Assembly: GCA_964424565.1 (NCBI GenBank)
Contig: CAYRIZ010000001.1
Span: forward strand, 33,694 to 97,693
Source: Avisuccinivibrio sp964424565
GTDB taxonomy: Bacteria > Pseudomonadota > Gammaproteobacteria > Enterobacterales > Succinivibrionaceae
Reading direction: 5' to 3'
Length of the DNA stretch: 64,000 nucleotides
Below the pieces are notes generated by a model. The model saw only the letters and a list, made by a program, of their open reading frames with translations, was not told the DNA's origin and did no database searches. How positions within the stretch are numbered: the first letter of the stretch is position 1; each line of letters starts with the position of its first letter. The translations under genes were made by a program, and so were the position numbers. Shown here in pieces: positions 59,916-64,000 of the stretch.

Positions 59916-61265
59916 CTACTGCCGGCAGAGGGTCAGGTTAAGATAATGGGCCAGAGCATACACTCCGGCAGCAGTGGACATGGAGGAGGCATAGAAAGGA
60001 GAAGGCTCAGCCATGTAGGCCGACGACAAATCAAAGTGCAGCCAGGGGATGCCCTTCTCCACAAAGGCCTGCAGGAAGGCGGCGGCAGTGGAAGCTCCCG
60101 GAGCGCCTTCACCTGAGCCGGCATTGGTGAGATCGGCTCTTCTGCTCTTGAGGTAACGTCTGTGATAAGGACGCATGGGCAGCGGCCACAGCTCTTCTTC
60201 CGTCTCGGCAAAAGCCTGCAGCAGGGCAGCCGGCAGCTGATTATCCGGGGTGAGCACGGCGGTAATATCACGCCCCACTGCTATCTTGGCGGCACCGGTC
60301 AGGGTGGCAGCATCTATAATGGCGCGGGCGCCGTCAGCTGCAGCCTGCAGCAGGCCGTCAGCCAAAATCAGGCGGCCCTCGGCGTCTGTATTGTTGATCT
60401 CCACGCTGACCCCGTTGGGATAGGTAAAAATATCCCCCGGCAGCATGGAAGTGCCGGACACCAGATTCTCCGTGCAGGGCAGATAGCATTTCACATGAGC
60501 CTGCAGACCCTGCAGCACGGCCAGAGCCAGCACGCCGGCCATGGTTACGGCACCACTCTTGTCCGTACGCATATCAGCCATGAATTTGGGCGGCTTGAGA
60601 TCATAGCCGCCGGAATCAAAGGTGATGCCCTTGCCTACCAGAGCGCATTCCAGGGGACTGTCTGCAGCTGCTCCCTCAGGAATGAACTCAATCATGCCCA
60701 TGCAGGGCTCATGCACGCTGCCCATACCCACGGCATTAAGTCCGGTAAAGCGCTCAAAGCCAGGATCGGAGCGGGAAATCAGCGTGGTTTGTATCCTGCC
60801 GCGGCCGGCCAGGTGGCAGCAGTCCTCACACAGCGTAAATAAAGCCTGCAGCAGAGAGCGCGGAGTGGAAACCTTGGAGGAAGTATTGGCCAGTTCACGC
60901 ACCCGGCACAGTACCTGGGCCTCGGCTTCAGCCCGGGCCAGATCTGCAGGCTCGGCGGCAAAGGCCGCCTTAAGGTCATGCCGGCCGTCAAACATGCCCA
61001 TAATGAAAAAGACCATTTCCCTGACCGACAGCGGCTGCGGGCTGTTGACGGCAGCGGCAAAGACGCCGAAATCAGCCAGGGTACGCCCGGCTTTCTGCAG
61101 GGCCTTGAACTCTCCCGGCTCCAGATACAAATTCAATGCCTGCTCTCCGGCCGGAGTAAGCCCCGTCCCCTCGGCATAAACAGCCGGGGCTTTGGCAAAG
61201 CACAGATTGACCGTCACAAAATCAGCGGGATTTATGCCGTCTGATGCATACAGCTTTATTTCCAT
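59916..61265 (-). CDS. pepB: M17 leucyl-aminopeptidase family, PepB-like
   Basis: Zinc/manganese aminopeptidase releasing N-terminal residues from peptides. 449 residues; GKGITFDSGGYDLKP, the metal-binding NNTDAEGRLILADGL and IIDAATLTGAAK are the M17 signature segments and resemble E. coli PepB (427) more than PepA (503). ATG 61265 has AAGGA 5 nt upstream. A cysteine desulfurase gene lies upstream; in E. coli pepB is also near the isc genes. Confidence 0.9.
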   Translation of the reverse strand: MEIKLYASDGINPADFVTVNLCFAKAPAVYAEGTGLTPAGEQALNLYLEPGEFKALQKAGRTLADFGVFAAAVNSPQPLSVREMVFFIMGMFDGRHDLKAAFAAEPADLARAEAEAQVLCRVRELANTSSKVSTPRSLLQALFTLCEDCCHLAGRGRIQTTLISRSDPGFERFTGLNAVGMGSVHEPCMGMIEFIPEGAAADSPLECALVGKGITFDSGGYDLKPPKFMADMRTDKSGAVTMAGVLALAVLQGLQAHVKCYLPCTENLVSGTSMLPGDIFTYPNGVSVEINNTDAEGRLILADGLLQAAADGARAIIDAATLTGAAKIAVGRDITAVLTPDNQLPAALLQAFAETEEELWPLPMRPYHRRYLKSRRADLTNAGSGEGAPGASTAAAFLQAFVEKGIPWLHFDLSSAYMAEPSPFYASSMSTAAGVYALAHYLNLTLCRQ

Positions 61266-61414
61266 GATGTTCCTTATCCTGTGGTTGATCTTCAACTTGC
61301 ACGCTGCCTGGTGTCAGTGTGCGGTTTATAGCATAAGCATATCCTGTGTGGAGCTGTGGTCGGGGGCACAGAGCAGTCCCAGAGGGCGCGGCGCTCTACT
61401 CTGTTCCTGCGTTT

Positions 61415-62581
61415 TTATTTCCTTTTTAACCTGCTTACCACCGCTATGATGTCGCGGGCGGCGCGCTCCACATCTTCAGGGGTGGTAAAACGCCCTACGG
61501 ACAGGCGCAGCGAGGCCCGGGCCAGCTCATCGTCAATCCCCATGGCCGTGAGCACGTAGCTGGGCTTCAGTTCAGCCGAGGAGCAGGCCGATCCTGAAGA
61601 GCAGGCGGTATCGCTCAGTGAAGGCAGCAGCATGGCTCCGTCAATACCGGGGAAGGAAACTGACAAAATATGCGGCAGATGATGCTCCGCACTGCCGTTG
61701 ATGATGCAGTTTGTCCCCTGCTGCAGCAGCTGCTGCAATTGTGAGCGCAGGGCATTGAGGCGCTTTTTTTCCCTGGCACCTTCTTTTTTCATGATCTCAA
61801 AGGCCATGCCCATGCCGGCTACCTGATGCACGGCCACCGTGCCGCCGCGCAGTCCCCGCTCCTGCCCGCCGCCTACAATCATGGGGGCCAGGGGAACCTG
61901 CAGGGCTCGGTTGATAAACAGGGCTCCCACTCCCTTGGGACCGCAGATCTTTTCGGGAGTAAGGCTCACCAGAGCCAGGGAACTGGCGCTTAGATCCTGT
62001 TTTTCCCAGCCTGCACTCTGGGCGCAGTCGGAGTGATAGAAAATCCCCCTGCTGCGGCAGAGATCAGCCAGCTCATGCATATTGCTCACCGCTCCGGTGA
62101 CTGAATTGCCCTGGGAGATGGAAACCAAAAAGACATCATCAGACAGTACCGGCTGCAGCAGATCACGATCAAAGGTACCATCCGGGTGCGGCTTTAAATA
62201 AATAACCCTGTAGCCATCTTCAGCCAGCAAATCGGCCGCTTCCAGCACTGCCTTGTGCTCAATGGCTGAAACCACCAAAGTACGGCGCTGATCTCCCTGC
62301 CGGCGCAGCGCCCGGGCCAGACCAAACAGCGCCAGATTGTTGCTTTCGGTGGCACCGGAAGTGAAAATCAGCTCCAGCGGCGAGCAGCCTACCAGTTCCG
62401 CCACCTGACTGCGTGCATTCTCCACCGCCTCGGCCGCCTGCCAGCCGTAGGCATGATCTTTGGAGGAGGGGTTGGCAAAGGTACCCTGCAGGCCCAGACA
62501 GTCCGTCATGGCCTGAATCACCCTGGGATCCAGCGGGGTGGCCGCTGCATAATCAAGATAAACAGCATTTGAAAGTGACAT
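61415..62581 (-). CDS. Divergent cysteine desulfurase (IscS/NifS family)
   Basis: PLP enzyme that takes sulfur from cysteine. 388 residues. Seen: YLDYAAATPLDP, SGATESNNLAL, IEHKAVLE (His109), DCAQSAG, Lys211 in EKICGPKGVGAL and active Cys333 in SSGSACSSAELKPSYVL. Unusual: the residue before the PLP lysine is Glu210 (normally His), and the NNEIG motif reads GNSVTG. It also lacks the C-terminal tail with which IscS binds IscU. No iscR, iscU or sufE gene is adjacent. ATG 62581 has AGGAG 6 nt upstream. An alternative or specialised desulfurase is likely. Confidence 0.85.
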   Translation of the reverse strand: MSLSNAVYLDYAAATPLDPRVIQAMTDCLGLQGTFANPSSKDHAYGWQAAEAVENARSQVAELVGCSPLELIFTSGATESNNLALFGLARALRRQGDQRRTLVVSAIEHKAVLEAADLLAEDGYRVIYLKPHPDGTFDRDLLQPVLSDDVFLVSISQGNSVTGAVSNMHELADLCRSRGIFYHSDCAQSAGWEKQDLSASSLALVSLTPEKICGPKGVGALFINRALQVPLAPMIVGGGQERGLRGGTVAVHQVAGMGMAFEIMKKEGAREKKRLNALRSQLQQLLQQGTNCIINGSAEHHLPHILSVSFPGIDGAMLLPSLSDTACSSGSACSSAELKPSYVLTAMGIDDELARASLRLSVGRFTTPEDVERAARDIIAVVSRLKRK

Positions 62582-62797
62582 CTCAAGCTCCTGCCGCAAT
62601 TCCTGTGTGCTTTGGAAGCATACATCTTACTGCATTTCCGTCCCTGGCCGTACAGGATTAATTGTGCCGCAGGCCCATGTCAGCAGGTCAGCCGAGTAGC
62701 TGCCGGCAGACAGCAGAAAAACGGATCAAAGATCAGGAAAGAATATCTGTAGAGAAGACAAGAGAAGAGAAAAGGAGAGCCTGGGGTACTGACATAA

Positions 62798-62884
62798 TTT
62801 GGGGGCCGCCATCTGCATTTGCAGCAGAAGAACGCAGCTGTGCCGCCCCCAAAGACTGCAGGATTGCGTACATCATCCTGCAGT
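62798..62884. repeat. Two tandem perfect inverted repeats between the desulfurase and autotransporter genes
   Basis: TTTGGGGGC (62798-62806) and GCCCCCAAA (62845-62853) are perfect 9-bp arms enclosing small CTGC/GCAG pairs; next to them ACTGCAGGAT (62855-62864) and ATCCTGCAGT (62875-62884) are perfect 10-bp arms. A purine-rich tract lies before them (about 62740-62780). The second may serve as autotransporter terminator (minus strand, weak CTTT tail). Nothing else is seen in 62582-62903. Confidence 0.55.
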
Positions 62885-62903
62885 AAGTGACAGATTTATC
62901 AGT

Positions 62904-64000
62904 TTAGAAGCTGTAGCGACCTCCCATAGACACCGTATAGGTCTCGTTAAACGAAGCGCCCATGACCTTCTCCGCCTCTATGAACAAGTAGGCATTCTTG
63001 TTCGGAGACAGGCTCAGACCGACACCCACGTCATACCAGGTATCATCATTGTGATAGGTATAGGACAGTGAACCGCTTTCGTCGGCAGCTCTGATATCCT
63101 GATCACCCAGCCACTCATGCATGACATCGGCACGCAGATAAGCAGTTACCGGTGAACCTGACACCTCAAAGTCGCGGCCCAGTCTTACACCGGCACGGCC
63201 AATCAGGCTGTTGACATCATCCAGCTTGACATTGATACCCTGCGAGGAGGTGTAATCATCATCACTCATGTAGGAGTACTGCAGCTGTACCTGCGGCTCA
63301 ACAAACCAGCCATCGCTGATTGCAAACTTCCAGCCGAACTCACCTGACAGAGAAAGCACATCACTGTTGAAATCTCCGCTGTCACTTCTGCCGGTTGAAC
63401 CGGTGACATTATAGTCAGTCTTCAGGTGGTCATACTTGAAGACGAAATCAGCATAAGGACCGTCATGACCAACATAGGTGGCATACAGCCAGGCACCATA
63501 GCGGTTGGAATTGCCGTCACCGTCAATACCGCGGAAGTCATGACTGCTGTGCATGTAGTCCAGCGCAGCACCCACGTGCCAGTCACCGCTGCTGCCTGCC
63601 AGCTTATGGTCATAACCCACATTGATCATGATGTTTTCAGAACGGAACTGACCGGTCTTGCCTATGGAGTCATGTCTCAGACGTACCCAGACACCATCCT
63701 CCGCGTTGGGATCAACAAAGCGGGCTTCACCCATGCGCTTGTTCAGGGTATCAAGGTAAATACCGCTGAAGTAGTGAGCTCTGGCTGAGTAAAGCGCTGC
63801 CTTACCGAAATCACACAGGACTAAAGTACCTGCAGGGTCACTTGAACCGGAATTACCTGAATTGGGATCATCGACGACGTCGCCTGGTTCACCTTCAGGA
63901 GGAGCGGGTATATTCGGGTTGGCTCCCGGATCGTTGTCACCTGGCTCACCTTCAGGAGGAGCGGGTATATTCGGGTTGGCTCCCGGATCGTTGTCACCTG
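62904..64000 (-). CDS. Autotransporter outer-membrane beta-barrel protein, 5' part outside the window
   Basis: C-terminal part of a type V secretion protein; the frame is open to the right edge. Order as translated: Asp/Pro-rich repeats of 19 residues (GDNDPGANPNIPAPPEGEP), a short linker, the segment YFSGIYLDTLNKRMGEAR that precedes autotransporter barrels, and a barrel of about 270 residues (VWVRLRHDSIGKTGQF, SLSGEFGWKFAISDGWFVEPQ, ending GGRYSF with terminal Phe as BAM signal). The passenger is missing. An internal ATG at 63734 is not the start. It would be exported with BAM, whose BamB is encoded at 50 kb. Confidence 0.93.
   Translation of the reverse strand, partial: GDNDPGANPNIPAPPEGEPGDNDPGANPNIPAPPEGEPGDVVDDPNSGNSGSSDPAGTLVLCDFGKAALYSARAHYFSGIYLDTLNKRMGEARFVDPNAEDGVWVRLRHDSIGKTGQFRSENIMINVGYDHKLAGSSGDWHVGAALDYMHSSHDFRGIDGDGNSNRYGAWLYATYVGHDGPYADFVFKYDHLKTDYNVTGSTGRSDSGDFNSDVLSLSGEFGWKFAISDGWFVEPQVQLQYSYMSDDDYTSSQGINVKLDDVNSLIGRAGVRLGRDFEVSGSPVTAYLRADVMHEWLGDQDIRAADESGSLSYTYHNDDTWYDVGVGLSLSPNKNAYLFIEAEKVMGASFNETYTVSMGGRYSF
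63883..64000. repeat. 57-bp tandem repeats in the autotransporter gene
   Basis: Unit of 57 bp (19 codons) starting CCTGG(T/C)TCACC at 63883 and 63940, nearly identical copies, with a third beginning at 63997. The array continues past the window edge. In frame, so copy-number change would keep the protein intact. Confidence 0.9.

Noticed and set aside
63883..64000. Tandem repeats as a CRISPR array
   Set aside because: Contiguous 57-bp units in the reading frame with no spacers; they encode a protein stalk.

Overview
The window is a piece of a gammaproteobacterial chromosome. Several gene blocks have the order known from Escherichia coli and relatives: lolB-ispE-prs, coaE-zapD-yacG, lptD-surA-pdxA-rsmA, mutH facing rppH-ptsP-thyA, and rlmN-rodZ-ispG-hisS-yfgM-bamB-der. 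Base composition looks fairly GC-rich in genes and AT-rich in the main promoters. Orphan CBM48-like proteins, glycogen genes, SdhE, an ApbE/NqrM-like pair and sugar-binding-protein transporters would fit an anaerobic or fermentative gut or rumen member of the Aeromonadales/Succinivibrionaceae. That placement is inference from gene content only. No insertion sequence, prophage, CRISPR array or rRNA operon was seen.

Layout. 1-3.9 kb: ycaO (cut by the window edge), lolB, ispE, prs. 4.0-11.1 kb: a DeoR-family regulator diverges from a complete D-allose system. This comprises binding protein AlsB, ATPase AlsA, permease AlsC, allulose-6-P epimerase AlsE, allose kinase AlsK and the RpiB/AlsI isomerase, which together carry allose to fructose-6-P. 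11.3-14 kb (minus): mpl, apbE and a small NqrM-like membrane protein. 14.3-20.3 kb: proS, then mglBAC behind a good CRP site and a GalR-like operator. 20.4-23.4 kb: small accessory genes, namely a ribbon-helix-helix protein, a flavin-reductase-like protein, an SSB-like protein, tRNA-Arg(CCT) and a CBM48-like lipoprotein. 23.6-32.7 kb: coaE-zapD-yacG, then lptD-surA-pdxA-rsmA-rsmC. 32.8-37.4 kb: pncB, glgC, glgA. 37.4-43.9 kb (minus): rpiR-like regulator, srmB, sdhE, thyA, ptsP, rppH. 44.2-45.5 kb: mutH and an orphan isoamylase-N-like protein. 45.6-58.5 kb: the der-to-rlmN cell-envelope/translation cluster, interrupted by an LRAT-family protein, a zinc-ribbon membrane protein and a nucleoside hydrolase. 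58.6-64 kb (minus): zinc-ribbon membrane protein, sirtuin, pepB, a divergent cysteine desulfurase and an autotransporter that runs off the right edge.

The less ordinary content is mostly in RNA structure and protein architecture. Two genes (pdxA and the flavin-reductase-like gene) have a strong Shine-Dalgarno too far from the start, with a perfect or near-perfect hairpin between them that restores a 7-nt spacing when folded. Two others (pncB, glgA) have the Shine-Dalgarno inside a small hairpin with a GGC loop next to the start. Both binding-protein genes (alsB, mglB) are followed by an intrinsic terminator before their ATPase gene. Many intergenic regions hold inverted repeats built on CTGCAG. 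Terminator-like structures stand alone in the leaders of mutH and of the LRAT gene. Several housekeeping proteins (RodZ, BamB, Der, MglC, YacG, LptD) carry long extra segments. GlgC, the sirtuin and the cysteine desulfurase each depart from a conserved active-site residue.
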